A stretch of 64,000 nucleotides of DNA, from assembly GCF_000425265.1 (NCBI RefSeq), contig NZ_AUDC01000011.1, positions 248,001 through 312,000 of the forward strand. The letters run 5' to 3'. The notes below the pieces were generated by a model. It was given only the letters and a program-made list of their open reading frames with translations, searched no databases and was not told the DNA's origin. Source of the stretch: Maridesulfovibrio zosterae DSM 11974 (GTDB lineage: Bacteria; Desulfobacterota; Desulfovibrionia; Desulfovibrionales; Desulfovibrionaceae). This document shows positions 36,720 to 45,253 of this stretch, in pieces; the stretch's first letter is position 1; each line of letters begins with the position of its first letter. Made by a program: the position numbers and the translations under genes.

Positions 36720-37025
36720 ATGCATAAACACATAGTTATTCTAGCAACACTTATATTTCTATCAGTACCGTCGGTTCAAGCTCAAGCCGGTGAAATAAAA
36801 CTTGGAAAAAATTTGGCAATTGAACAGGATTCTGATTCAAAAAAATCTAGCCTTCAAAATGAGTTTGATATGCATGCAAAACCATATGATGACGTTAAGA
36901 TATCAGATGGAGTCAGCGCAGGAATAATAACTGAACAAGAAGATTTTACAATGGAGAACAAGCAGAGAACTCCAGCCAGAGATAAAGGGCGTGAAGTAGG
37001 AGTTGGATTAAGCCTTAGTTTTTAA
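36720..37025 (+). CDS. Small secreted protein of unknown function
   Basis: The 101-residue protein has a good RBS (AGAGGTGAT) and a signal peptide (VILATLIFLSVPSVQAQA, cleavage near residue 22-24). The mature part is hydrophilic, about 78 residues, rich in Asp, Lys and Glu, and ends REVGVGLSLSF. The aromatic C-terminus preceded by alternating hydrophobic residues recalls the last strand of an outer-membrane barrel, but the protein is too short for one. No family is recognised. Confidence 0.55.
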   Translation: MHKHIVILATLIFLSVPSVQAQAGEIKLGKNLAIEQDSDSKKSSLQNEFDMHAKPYDDVKISDGVSAGIITEQEDFTMENKQRTPARDKGREVGVGLSLSF

Positions 37026-37195
37026 TAATTCCTGCCTTATGGATTTTGAGCTTGTGCTTTAAGGTAAATCAATGTCCTGCCCCAACTTAATTAATCCATG
37101 GCCTGATAGCCGGACATACACAATGGGGAGACACTATTACAATATTATCGGGAATCGGTAGTATTTAAGTTCAAAGCATAGTTTTCGGGGGAACT

Positions 37196-37912
37196 ATGAA
37201 TTTCAAACACTATATTATCACCAGATTCAATGTGAATATCTGGCCAATGCCTTTCGAGAAGCGTTTAGAAGACACATGGCTCTCACAGAGATTCGACCTG
37301 TTCCAGAAATTCTGTTTTCCAACTCTACAAGCCCAGACAAATCAGGAATTCACATGGCTGGTTCTTTTTGATCGGAGGACTCCCCTTCCGTATCAAAGAA
37401 TAATACAAGCATATTCTAAATATCCAAACTTTGTAGCCTTGCTTTGTGATGAATGGGATACGGTTATGCCTACAGCAAAGGCGTATATAAAAGAAAATTC
37501 TCCCGAAGCAGACTGGATTTTAACTACCCGACTGGACAATGACGATGCCCTTTCATGCAAATACGTAGACAGCCTGCACCGTTTAGTTGCAACCCTTACC
37601 ACACAGCAATTCGGCCCAGACAAAACTCTCTATATTAATTTCACTAAGGGACTCCAATACTGTCAGGAAAAATTTTATGATTTCGCTGATGTGACCAACG
37701 CTTTTGTCAGCCTGATCGAGCCAAAAGATTTTTTGAAAACAGTTTTCTGGGTAGATCATCCTGCTATTTACAGTGTCTCTCCTGTACTTCAGGCACAAAC
37801 TCCACCGCTATGGCTTCAAGTCATCCATGATATAAATGTATATAATTACATCAGAGGTGAAGAAGTAGATGCATCAGCTCTGCTAAGTAATTTTAAATGT
37901 GATTTTAATTAA
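37196..37912 (+). CDS. Putative rhamnosyl/glycosyltransferase (PF11316-like)
   Basis: The 238-residue protein has the N-terminal pattern of the putative rhamnosyltransferase family: YIITRFNVNIW, a long helix with WLSQRFDLFQKFCFPTLQAQTNQEFTWLVLFD, then TTRLDNDDALS. The DNDD cluster probably binds sugar nucleotide and metal. It is a GT-A-like cytoplasmic enzyme with no membrane segment. RBS GGGGGAACT is at good distance. It stands alone, so the acceptor is unknown; surface polysaccharide is the usual target. Confidence 0.72.
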   Translation: MNFKHYIITRFNVNIWPMPFEKRLEDTWLSQRFDLFQKFCFPTLQAQTNQEFTWLVLFDRRTPLPYQRIIQAYSKYPNFVALLCDEWDTVMPTAKAYIKENSPEADWILTTRLDNDDALSCKYVDSLHRLVATLTTQQFGPDKTLYINFTKGLQYCQEKFYDFADVTNAFVSLIEPKDFLKTVFWVDHPAIYSVSPVLQAQTPPLWLQVIHDINVYNYIRGEEVDASALLSNFKCDFN

Positions 37913-37992
37913 AATAACTAATAAAATATGACTGTTATAACAACTAAAATTTGCGTTTGCATATTTAATATTTCTTAGCTAGGATTCTTTTC

Positions 37993-38115
37993 GGTCGGCA
38001 GTTCACCTAGGCGTCGTCGCCCTTAACGGGAGCTAAACCTGCCTTCTTTATATTCCACCCGTCACCTTGTTTACGTGCCGAGTCGGAAGTCGACGACCAC
38101 CGGCAATCCTTTGTT
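37993..38115 (+). other. GC-rich structured segment upstream of the DUF2087 gene
   Basis: In contrast to the AT-rich surroundings this stretch is GC-rich and can fold: GGCAG/CTGCC (37995-38044 region), GGCG-TCGT-CGCC, CCC-TTAAC-GGG, and TGCCG/CGGCA further down. It could be the 5' leader of the next gene or an uncalled RNA. I cannot assign it to a riboswitch class. Confidence 0.35.
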
Positions 38116-38143
38116 ATGGTAGGCACGATAGCGAGGATAACTT

Positions 38144-38680
38144 ATGTCCAAATCATCCATTCCATTTTATACTGGCGATGTATCTTCACTGGCTCGCAAT
38201 CTGCGTCAGCAACTAGATGGTATTGAAAAACTGCCCAGCCACCTTGAAATGCTGAACCTACTCGTCAAAGCGAGCGGATATCGCAATTTTCAACATTTTA
38301 AAGCGCAGCATACAGCTCTTAAAGAAATCAACACGCCAGCTACCCAACAAGCTGAGATCAACTATAAATTGATCAAACGCATTCTCCGTCTATTTGATGA
38401 AGAAGGATATTTAACTCACTGGCCTAAAAAATACAGTGAACGGGTTATTTGTCTATGGGTCATGTGGTCCAGAATAGCTGCTCAAAAAACTTATAATGAA
38501 TGCGAAATAAGTGAACTTCTTGAACAGCAGCACCTCTTTGAAGATCATGCTTTGCTGCGTCGCCAGCTAGTTGACCACAACATGGTCACCAGAACTGCAG
38601 ACGGGCGGCAATACCAGCGTATCGAAGTCCGTCCTCCGGCAGAAGCTCTTGAAATATTCAGACTTCTACGCACCCGCTGA
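38144..38680 (+). CDS. DUF2087-domain protein
   Basis: In the 178-residue protein, residues about 70-175 fit DUF2087: GYLTHWPKKYSERVICLWVMWSRI, YNECEISELLEQQHLFEDHALLRRQLVDHNMVTRTADGRQYQRIE. This domain is winged-helix-like and often fused to DNA-binding regulators. The N-terminal 60 residues are helical (SLARNLRQQL, LNLLVKASGYRNFQHFKAQH), a segment also seen in toxin/plasmid-associated glyoxalase-like proteins. RBS GAGGATAACTT. Function unknown, possibly regulatory. Confidence 0.72.
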   Translation: MSKSSIPFYTGDVSSLARNLRQQLDGIEKLPSHLEMLNLLVKASGYRNFQHFKAQHTALKEINTPATQQAEINYKLIKRILRLFDEEGYLTHWPKKYSERVICLWVMWSRIAAQKTYNECEISELLEQQHLFEDHALLRRQLVDHNMVTRTADGRQYQRIEVRPPAEALEIFRLLRTR

Positions 38681-38731
38681 CAAGCATGAAGATTCTTTAA
38701 ATGCTTTAGACTACAACTAATATCTGACATT

Positions 38732-38759
38732 AAAAAAGACCGGAGCAGCAGCTCCGGTC
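38732..38759 (-). terminator. Terminator of the aldo-keto reductase gene
   Basis: The 9-bp perfect stem GACCGGAGC/GCTCCGGTC has a 4-nt loop and is followed by T6 on the minus strand. Confidence 0.9.
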
Positions 38760-38777
38760 AATACCGACTATTTATCC

Positions 38778-39623
38778 CTAGTATTCCTCATAATAGGCAG
38801 GATTTTGATCCTTACGCCGTCCATCAGGCCGACCAAGAGCACTGATTGAGTCCATATCTTCTACTGAAAGCTCAAAATCAAAGATTGAAAGATTCTCGAT
38901 TTGCCGCTCTGCCGAGGTTGATTTGGGAAGCGGAACAGCTCCCAGCTGCACATGCCAACGCAGAATAACCTGTGCAATAGTCTTACCATGCTTTTGAGCG
39001 GCCGACTTGATAGCAGGTTCATCAAAAATTTCATTAGCCCTACCGAGAGGACTCCACGACTGGGTTACAATGCCATACCTCTGATGCCACTCCCGCTGCT
39101 CCTGCTGAGGAAAATATGGATGCAGTTCAATTTGATTAAGCGAAGGGGATACACCTGTTTCATCAATTAATTTCTGCAAATGGACCGGTAAGAAATTACA
39201 AACCCCGATACTGCGAACTAAACCGCGTTTACGAGCCTCAATCAATGCCTGCCATGCTTCAACATAAAGATCCTGACTGGGATTAGGCCAGTGAATAAGA
39301 TAGTGGTCGTAATAATCAAGCCCGGCCCGGTAAAGAGATTCTTCAATTGAATACAGCGCTTCATTGTAACTATGTCTTAGTCCGGGGATTTTGGATGTAA
39401 TAAAAAGCTGTTCACGGGATACACCACATTGACGGACAGCTTCCCCCACAGCACCTTCATTTTCATACTTAAAAGCTGAATCAATCAATCTGTAACCAGA
39501 CCGGATAGCACTGACTATGGAAGCGACACCAGCCACCCCATTAAGCTTGTACGTTCCAAACCCCAGAATAGGCAAAAGAGTCTGATCATTTAAAGTAATA
39601 GAGGGAACTGCTGTGCTTTGCAT
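38778..39623 (-). CDS. Aldo-keto reductase (2,5-diketo-gluconate reductase type)
   Basis: The 281-residue (beta/alpha)8 barrel reduces aldehydes or ketones with NADPH. The catalytic tetrad is visible: Asp in GYRLIDSAFKYENE with Tyr five residues on, Lys in FITSKIPG, and His in YDHYLIHWP. The C-terminal NADP segment is VPLPKSTSAERQIENL. It is monocistronic. The substrate cannot be told from sequence; detoxification of methylglyoxal-type aldehydes is a common role. Confidence 0.9.
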   Translation of the reverse strand: MQSTAVPSITLNDQTLLPILGFGTYKLNGVAGVASIVSAIRSGYRLIDSAFKYENEGAVGEAVRQCGVSREQLFITSKIPGLRHSYNEALYSIEESLYRAGLDYYDHYLIHWPNPSQDLYVEAWQALIEARKRGLVRSIGVCNFLPVHLQKLIDETGVSPSLNQIELHPYFPQQEQREWHQRYGIVTQSWSPLGRANEIFDEPAIKSAAQKHGKTIAQVILRWHVQLGAVPLPKSTSAERQIENLSIFDFELSVEDMDSISALGRPDGRRKDQNPAYYEEY

Positions 39624-39899
39624 AATTTAAATACCTCGTTTTTTTGCCATCTACCACGCATAAAAGGCATACTAGATTATCTAGGACTCATGATGATAAT
39701 ATCTAAAAATAATAAACTCAATCAGATTAGAGGCCAAGCGGACATTTCTTAACTACAAGCTATCTAAGGCAAACAATATTTTAGCCTACTGAGTCTGGAC
39801 TATCCACTGCTTTCAAAGACAATATTCACTAATTTATCAAAAAACTATTATTTGTTGTTGACAGCCACATCAAATACACATAAAAGGTTCTCTCGCTGC

Positions 39900-39974
39900 T
39901 GGGACATCGTTCAATTGGCAGGACGACGGGTTCTGGTTCCGTTAATCAAGGTTCGAGTCCTTGTGTCCCAGCCA
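39900..39974 (+). tRNA. tRNA-Gln (CTG), second copy
   Basis: Identical in sequence to the tRNA at 22641-22715, with encoded CCA. A TTGACA/TAAAAG promoter with 17-bp spacing lies upstream (39857-39885). Confidence 0.95.
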
Positions 39975-40037
39975 GCAAAATTTCTACCCGCTTCCTTATG
40001 GTGGTTCAGGTCACCGAAACGGGTATTTTTATGATGC

Positions 40038-40115
40038 GTTCCCATCGTCTAGCCTGGCCTAGGACACCTGCCTTTCACGCAGGCGACAGGGGTTCAAATC
40101 CCCTTGGGAACGCCA
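40038..40115 (+). tRNA. tRNA-Glu (TTC), acceptor-stem variant
   Basis: As the other Glu tRNAs, but the third acceptor pair is U-A instead of C-G (GTTCCCA/TGGGAAC). Both sides changed together, so the tRNA keeps its fold and is probably functional. Confidence 0.95.
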
Positions 40116-40116
40116 T

Positions 40117-40303
40117 CAGCAAAATTAAGATTTAAAGTAACCAGCTTAAATCTTCTAATAACCGGCTTAGCCAACAGTGATTCAGGCCACTGAAGCAGGT
40201 TTCATATTAAAGATATTTTGATGCGTCCCCATCGTCTAGCCTGGCCCAGGACACCTGCCTTTCACGCAGGCGACAGGGGTTCAAATCCCCTTGGGGACGC
40301 CAC
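40117..40303 (+). repeat. 187-bp direct repeat, copy B
   Basis: Identical by direct reading to 22814-23000, containing spacer plus the last tRNA-Glu. The upstream spacer between tRNA-Gln and the first tRNA-Glu differs completely between the two arrays. Confidence 0.93.
40225..40302 (+). tRNA. tRNA-Glu (TTC), within repeat copy B
   Basis: A 78-nt tRNA with encoded CCA, identical to 22922-22999. Confidence 0.95.
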
Positions 40304-40310
40304 TTTTCAT

Positions 40311-40348
40311 AAAAAAAGCGTTGAATCGAAAGATTCAACGCTTTTTTT
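40311..40348 (+). terminator. Terminator of the second tRNA array
   Basis: The 16-bp perfect stem AAAAAAGCGTTGAATC/GATTCAACGCTTTTTT closes a GAAA loop and continues in T. It differs from the terminator of the first array, marking the end of the duplicated unit. Confidence 0.92.
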
Positions 40349-40527
40349 ATAATCGGTGTATAATACTTGAAGAAACCAGACATTCAAATAGTGCCGGTAG
40401 GTTCTCGTGATCAATGCACATTGTAAGTAGAGAATTATCTTCATTTTTATATCCAGAAATGTGGAAAAGAATTTATCCCTATTAATAATTATCACCCCCC
40501 AAGAATTCAAAGAGTTGCGATACGGCT

Positions 40528-41058
40528 ATGAAAAAAGATATCCCCACCAAAGAACAATGCGAAGCCCTTCTGATATCACATAATGTGCAGGAAGAGATCA
40601 TCATTCATTCTAAAATAGTCTGCGACGTGGCCAGAAGGATCGGAAGAGACCTTAAATGGTTACGTGATCGTGGTCCAAACATCGCACTGATCACAGCAGC
40701 AGCCATGCTCCATGACATTGCCAAAGGACAACCTGACCATGCTGCAGCCGGAGGTAAGCTTTTGCGTGAGCAGGGCTATAACTTAATTGCTGGGATAGTT
40801 GAATCTTATAATAATATTGAATTTTCAGGAAAGACACCTGTAACCGAAAAGGAAATCGTATTTATCGCCGACAAACTGGTAAAAGGAGACCAGATGGTTA
40901 CTGTTGTATACATATACGATAACAAAATAAGGTCATGCACCGATAAACACCAAATAGCTGAATTGGAAAAATGTAAAGCAACAGCGCTACGCATCAAGAC
41001 GTCAATTGAAAAAGAAACAGAAAAAAATCTTGAAGAACTAGCTATTGCAGAGAGTTAA
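40528..41058 (+). CDS. HD-domain metal-dependent phosphohydrolase
   Basis: The 176-residue protein covers one HD domain: an early His (IIIHSKIVCDVARRI), the HD pair in AAMLHDIAKGQPDHAAAG and a later Asp in EIVFIADKLVKGDQ. Such proteins hydrolyse phosphate esters of nucleotides or related compounds; the substrate is unknown. No other domain is present. It is monocistronic with its own terminator. No typical RBS is obvious before the ATG. Confidence 0.8.
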   Translation: MKKDIPTKEQCEALLISHNVQEEIIIHSKIVCDVARRIGRDLKWLRDRGPNIALITAAAMLHDIAKGQPDHAAAGGKLLREQGYNLIAGIVESYNNIEFSGKTPVTEKEIVFIADKLVKGDQMVTVVYIYDNKIRSCTDKHQIAELEKCKATALRIKTSIEKETEKNLEELAIAES

Positions 41059-41085
41059 ACAAGTTTCTCCGTAAATTTAAATTTT

Positions 41086-41118
41086 AAGCCTGAAATGAAT
41101 CTCATTTCAGGCTTTTTT
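41086..41118 (+). terminator. Terminator of the HD-domain gene
   Basis: The 13-bp perfect stem AAGCCTGAAATGA/TCATTTCAGGCTT has a 3-nt loop and a T6 tail. The remaining gap to 41372 is AT-rich; it may hold the GAK operon promoter (a TATAAG at 41329-41334 is a weak -10), but nothing firm. Confidence 0.92.
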
Positions 41119-41372
41119 ATTTCAAAAAAAATAAAACAAGCACCTAGATATTTTTCAGCAACTTAACGATTCAATTCCAAGTATTTACTGGCCAAACCAT
41201 ATCTCTTAGAACTATCATTTTTATATTTTTAAAACTTCTTTACAATACATATTCATAGCGAAGTGAACTCTCAGCAGTTGCAAGATTGTAACAATTCCGC
41301 AACAGTTCTGGTATGCATTTCATATAAGCCTATAAGGATTAACCAAATAAATGCATACTTAAAAAATGTATA

Positions 41373-41954
41373 ATGATTAGGAGACCTGCAATGGGCAAAG
41401 ATAATAAAATTGAAAAAACAATTAATCAGGATGAACTCCCAGATTTTCTGCGCAAAATTGCTGCAGCTCTAGAAAATGGAGCATCTGATGACATCGCTTA
41501 TCTCGCCGGAATTGAGGACTTTAAAAAGCTCAAAATCAACATTCGCAATGAATATGGACAAACTTCAATAAAAATAAAAGCCAAGCCGTCAAAAGACGAA
41601 CCATTACTACCAAACGAGCAAGAAACATCAGGTCAGAATAGCGGAAAAACTGTTGCGGAAAAACCGAAATACAGCCTCCTCAAAAAACGTATGCGATCTT
41701 CATTTAAAATTATATTTAAAGCTCTACACGGTGGAGAGATGCCTCCAGCTGAAGCTGTAGAAGAATTTATTGCTGACTCTCGCCTTATGGTCAGCTATAC
41801 AGGCAAAGGTTATGGCGATGAATATTATGACGAATACATTGCAACATGCGGCATTTTCAAGAATGCTTTTGAAAGTGGAGATATTGAATCAGCGCATAAG
41901 GCATGCGATGAGCTGAACAATATTAAGGCCCATTGCCACTCAAAATATGATTGA
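41373..41954 (+). CDS. XXXCH-domain protein of a GAK system
   Basis: The 193-residue soluble protein has a C-terminal about 80 residues that fit the XXXCH domain: KRMRSSFKIIFKALHGGEMPPAEAVEEFIADSRLM-like helices ending in NNIKAHCHSKYD with the defining Cys-His. A central Lys/Pro/Glu-rich linker separates this from an N-terminal region (INQDELPDFLRKIAAALENG) that resembles the amphi-Trp/paralogue start. The domain is named for its co-occurrence with the GAK genes found downstream. It may be a substrate or carrier for the modifying enzymes; that is inference. A later in-frame ATG at 41391 has GGAGA nearby and may be the true start. Confidence 0.78.
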   Translation: MIRRPAMGKDNKIEKTINQDELPDFLRKIAAALENGASDDIAYLAGIEDFKKLKINIRNEYGQTSIKIKAKPSKDEPLLPNEQETSGQNSGKTVAEKPKYSLLKKRMRSSFKIIFKALHGGEMPPAEAVEEFIADSRLMVSYTGKGYGDEYYDEYIATCGIFKNAFESGDIESAHKACDELNNIKAHCHSKYD

Positions 41955-42002
41955 AAAATTTCGACCATAACAACTTCGCAAATAAACAGGATTAAAAACA
42001 CA

Positions 42003-43145
42003 ATGAATACGACCGCCAGCTGCCCACAGGCAGTAAAAATTTCCCCTGAAATAACTGATGAGGACCGTGCAAGATTCCATGAAGTCATATCTACAGAGCT
42101 GGCTGACTGGCAAGTTGAGCAAATTACAACTCCTTCAAAAATATATCCCCGCCAGGAAAAACTCCTTGCCCTGCACTGGCACCCGGAGTTTGTTCCTCTT
42201 AGTCTGATTACACAAAGGGTAAATGCCATGTTCCCGAATGTATCGGACAAAATGATGATCCCAACTCAGCATAACGTCCTAATGAGCTATGGAGATTATA
42301 CTGGCGTTGAAGTTGACTGTTATGCCAGCGGGTTCAACCAGAAAGTCCAATTGCTGCTGCATTTTGAAAATGAAAGAGTTGAAGAGGCACATGTATTGAA
42401 GTCAATGCTGGCACACACTTTTAAATATCGGTCATCCCAGCTTTTCGAATATATGGACACTATTACCAAGCCCATAGAAGACCGCATAGATAAAGCTTCC
42501 CGCGAAACAGGAGCTGATGAAGATCTGGTAGAAATGGTCAGAGTTTACGTGACCAAACTACAGACAATACTTGATGAGGAATGGTCCAATGTTCCTCGTG
42601 AATCTATTAAAAATAAACTGATAAAAAACTACTTTGACGCCATGCGTCCAAAATATGGCGACAACTTGATCAATCGTATTCAAGCCTACCTTAAGGGTGT
42701 TAAAAAACTGGTCAAAGCTAATTTCTCCTTAAAGTTCTTTTACAGAGCAACTGAAGTAATCGAAGAAGCCCGCTCTCTGGGTGGATGCGTTGTTATACCG
42801 CACCCTGAAGAATTCTGGCCCATCCTGCTGGCAAAATACGATGTTGACGGTATTGAAGTGTGGAATCCACAATCCCAGCGCTACACTGAATTCCTTATCT
42901 CAGTGGTAAATGAACAGAACGCAAGCCGCCCATCAGGAAGCAGAGATCTGCTCATTTTTATGGGCGACGACTGCCATATGAGTGAAAAGACAAAATCTCT
43001 AGAGACTCAGGATGCAGTCAAAGCTGCCCGCGAGATAGGCCTCCAGCCGGCATGGGATAATCTTAATATAAGAAAGAAACTTATAATTGCAGGGATAGAC
43101 AGACAATCTGTGATCACTGAATACAGATCCAGATTAGCAAGATAA
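42003..43145 (+). CDS. PHP-like metallophosphoesterase fold protein of the GAK locus
   Basis: The 380-residue protein has motifs compatible with the PHP fold in the right order: LHWHPEF (HxH), GGCVVIPHPEEFWP (PH), DGIEVWNPQS (Glu with following Asn) and MGDDCHMSEK (GxDxH). These could bind metals for phosphoester hydrolysis. Between them is a long helical insert (about 130-270) rich in charged residues. It lies 48 bp after the XXXCH gene. I assign the fold from motifs only; the reaction is unknown. Confidence 0.6.
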   Translation: MNTTASCPQAVKISPEITDEDRARFHEVISTELADWQVEQITTPSKIYPRQEKLLALHWHPEFVPLSLITQRVNAMFPNVSDKMMIPTQHNVLMSYGDYTGVEVDCYASGFNQKVQLLLHFENERVEEAHVLKSMLAHTFKYRSSQLFEYMDTITKPIEDRIDKASRETGADEDLVEMVRVYVTKLQTILDEEWSNVPRESIKNKLIKNYFDAMRPKYGDNLINRIQAYLKGVKKLVKANFSLKFFYRATEVIEEARSLGGCVVIPHPEEFWPILLAKYDVDGIEVWNPQSQRYTEFLISVVNEQNASRPSGSRDLLIFMGDDCHMSEKTKSLETQDAVKAAREIGLQPAWDNLNIRKKLIIAGIDRQSVITEYRSRLAR

Positions 43146-43292
43146 TTAAGATTCACCCAATTCTTAATGTAATCTTCACACAACTGAAACTTATCACTTA
43201 TACATAAACAACAAGTTTGAATAGCCTTTCAGAACTAGCACATCCGGCTGTAACTCAAATTTTACAACAACCGGAATTCATGGAGATAACTA

Positions 43293-43565
43293 ATGTCAAT
43301 TGATCAAAAATTTGTATTTGAATCCCTGCAGGATTCAGAAACTATCCGTCAGTTTCTAAAATCTCTAGTAGATGGATTTGATACAGGAAAAATCAGTCTT
43401 TCAACAAATGGTGATGAAATTGAACTGACTCCTAAAGGACTTCTTAATTTTTCTGTAAAAGCAAAGAAAAAAGAAACAGACAATAAGATTTCCATCAAGA
43501 TTTCTTGGAAAGAGTCTAAGGCAAATGCCAGTCCTGTTGCAAAAACAATTAACGTTAATTCATAA
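43293..43565 (+). CDS. Amphi-Trp domain protein
   Basis: The 90-residue protein matches the amphi-Trp family: FVFESLQDSETIRQFLKSLVDGFDTGKISLS, amphipathic strands, and a C-terminal KISIKISWKES with the single conserved Trp. Family members are small and travel with GAK genes. It has a strong RBS (GGAGAT) and ends 2 bp before the PhoU-kinase gene. Function unknown; as an abundant small protein it is a candidate substrate of the HprK-like kinase or ATP-grasp enzyme. Confidence 0.8.
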   Translation: MSIDQKFVFESLQDSETIRQFLKSLVDGFDTGKISLSTNGDEIELTPKGLLNFSVKAKKKETDNKISIKISWKESKANASPVAKTINVNS

Positions 43566-43567
43566 TT

Positions 43568-45226
43568 ATGTTCACATTCGAAGGCCTTGACGAAAATTTT
43601 AAATTCCTCATTATTGAGGTTCTCACTCAGATTAAAGCGACCAGAGCATTTGTAAATTCTCCATCTCGCTCCCTTTTTCGCAAAATAACCTCTCGCGACG
43701 ATTACATCGACAATTTAAAAACTGTCATTGAAAATAAATGCTATTCCAGAATAAACAGCTCCAAAGATCTGGATAAAAGCATGCTCAATAGAATCAGAGC
43801 TATTCAGGTTTCAGCGGTTAACCTCGAACGTATCGGTGATTTTTGCGTAAATATTGTCAACCAGATGGCTTACCTTGAAGACAAAGCATTTATTTTACGT
43901 TTTGAGTGCACTGAGGCATTTGACATAATTGAATCCACAACAGAGATTGTTGAAGAAGCCTTCATTCGTGAAGATATGCCTCTGGCTCTCAAAATCTGTA
44001 AGTCGGAGTTCAGACTCGATTCATTATACAAAGACAACTTCAACCACGTTCTGGCAGAAATGGGAAGTGGCAAGAATATACCAAACCTTGTCACGATCCT
44101 ATTTATTTTCCGCTACCTTGAACGAATTGGCGATTCTCTCCTCAACGTAGGTGAAGCTATTATCTTTGCGATTCTTGGAGAACGCATCAAAATTGAACAG
44201 TTTGAGTCATTACAGCAAACACTGAGTGTGTCCGGTTATGACGGTTCATTTTCAGATATTGATTTTCAAGGGATATGGGGATCACGTTCAGGTTGCCGTA
44301 TAGGCCACATTAAGGCCAAAGAAAATGAAGGGGATGAAGGCACCCCTGTAGCTCAGGGTAGTATATATAAAGAAGGAAGCCTTGATAAGATTAAGCAGGA
44401 GCAAAATAATCTTAAAATCTGGAATGATAAATTTCCGGGAATGGTACCTGAAGTTTTCGGATTTCATGAAACCCCTGAAGAAAACAAGGGGTCAATGCTG
44501 GTGGAATTCCTGCCTGGATGTACTCTGGATACAATGATCCTTACCTCAGATGACACCGATCTTGAAAATGCTCTGTTCACTCTTGAGCAGACTTTACGTC
44601 ATATCTGGATAACGACCAAAAAAGACAATCCCTTACAGACAACTTTTATGGAGCAGCTTCGATCCCGTCAGAACGGAGTGTTGCAAGTTCATCCTGAATT
44701 CAACCGCAACACCAGACAACTTGGAAACACTGAAATATGCTCCTCTGAAACTTTGATAAATGAATGTATATCAATTGAAGAGTCTATCCCCGCCCCTTTC
44801 AGTGTTTTTATCCATGGTGATTTCAACTGTAACAACGTTGTATATACCAATGCGGACGAACGAATCAGATTTATTGACCTCTATCGTTCGCGCGATTTCG
44901 ACTACATTCAAGATGTGTCTGTTTTTCTGGTCTCAGGCTTTCGCATGCCTGTATTTGACCGACCAATTAGAAATAAGATCAATTCCGTAATCTCACGGTT
45001 CTATTGTTTTGCTGAAGAGTTTGCACAAGAACAAAATGATAACACATGGCAGGCTCGCCTTGCATTGGCACTGGCCCGCTCTTTTTATACATCCACTCGC
45101 TTTGAATTCAATTACGCTTTTTCAAAAGAAATGTTCAATCGCTCAATGTTTCTGCTTGAAAAAGTCAGCCGTTTCAACGGTAAATGGAAGGATTTTATTC
45201 TGCCTGAAGACATTCTCCACTATTAA
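43568..45226 (+). CDS. PhoU-domain / APH-type kinase fusion of the GAK locus
   Basis: In the 552-residue protein, residues about 1-215 are a PhoU-like helical bundle (NRIRAIQVSAVNLERIGDFCVNIVNQMAYLE and its second half FIFRYLERIGDSLLNVGEA). Residues about 250-520 are an aminoglycoside-phosphotransferase-like kinase, with VFIHGDFNCNNVVY as the catalytic HxDxxxxN and IRFIDLYRSRDFDYIQDV supplying the metal-binding Asp. A predicted P-loop-like strand with Lys (GSIYKEGSLDKIKQEQ) precedes it. The fusion ties a phosphate-regulatory fold to a small-molecule or protein kinase, an unusual combination. It is 2 bp after amphi-Trp. Confidence 0.75.
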   Translation: MFTFEGLDENFKFLIIEVLTQIKATRAFVNSPSRSLFRKITSRDDYIDNLKTVIENKCYSRINSSKDLDKSMLNRIRAIQVSAVNLERIGDFCVNIVNQMAYLEDKAFILRFECTEAFDIIESTTEIVEEAFIREDMPLALKICKSEFRLDSLYKDNFNHVLAEMGSGKNIPNLVTILFIFRYLERIGDSLLNVGEAIIFAILGERIKIEQFESLQQTLSVSGYDGSFSDIDFQGIWGSRSGCRIGHIKAKENEGDEGTPVAQGSIYKEGSLDKIKQEQNNLKIWNDKFPGMVPEVFGFHETPEENKGSMLVEFLPGCTLDTMILTSDDTDLENALFTLEQTLRHIWITTKKDNPLQTTFMEQLRSRQNGVLQVHPEFNRNTRQLGNTEICSSETLINECISIEESIPAPFSVFIHGDFNCNNVVYTNADERIRFIDLYRSRDFDYIQDVSVFLVSGFRMPVFDRPIRNKINSVISRFYCFAEEFAQEQNDNTWQARLALALARSFYTSTRFEFNYAFSKEMFNRSMFLLEKVSRFNGKWKDFILPEDILHY

Positions 45227-45253
45227 TTTTTTAGCAGAGACAAGGGATTAGCT

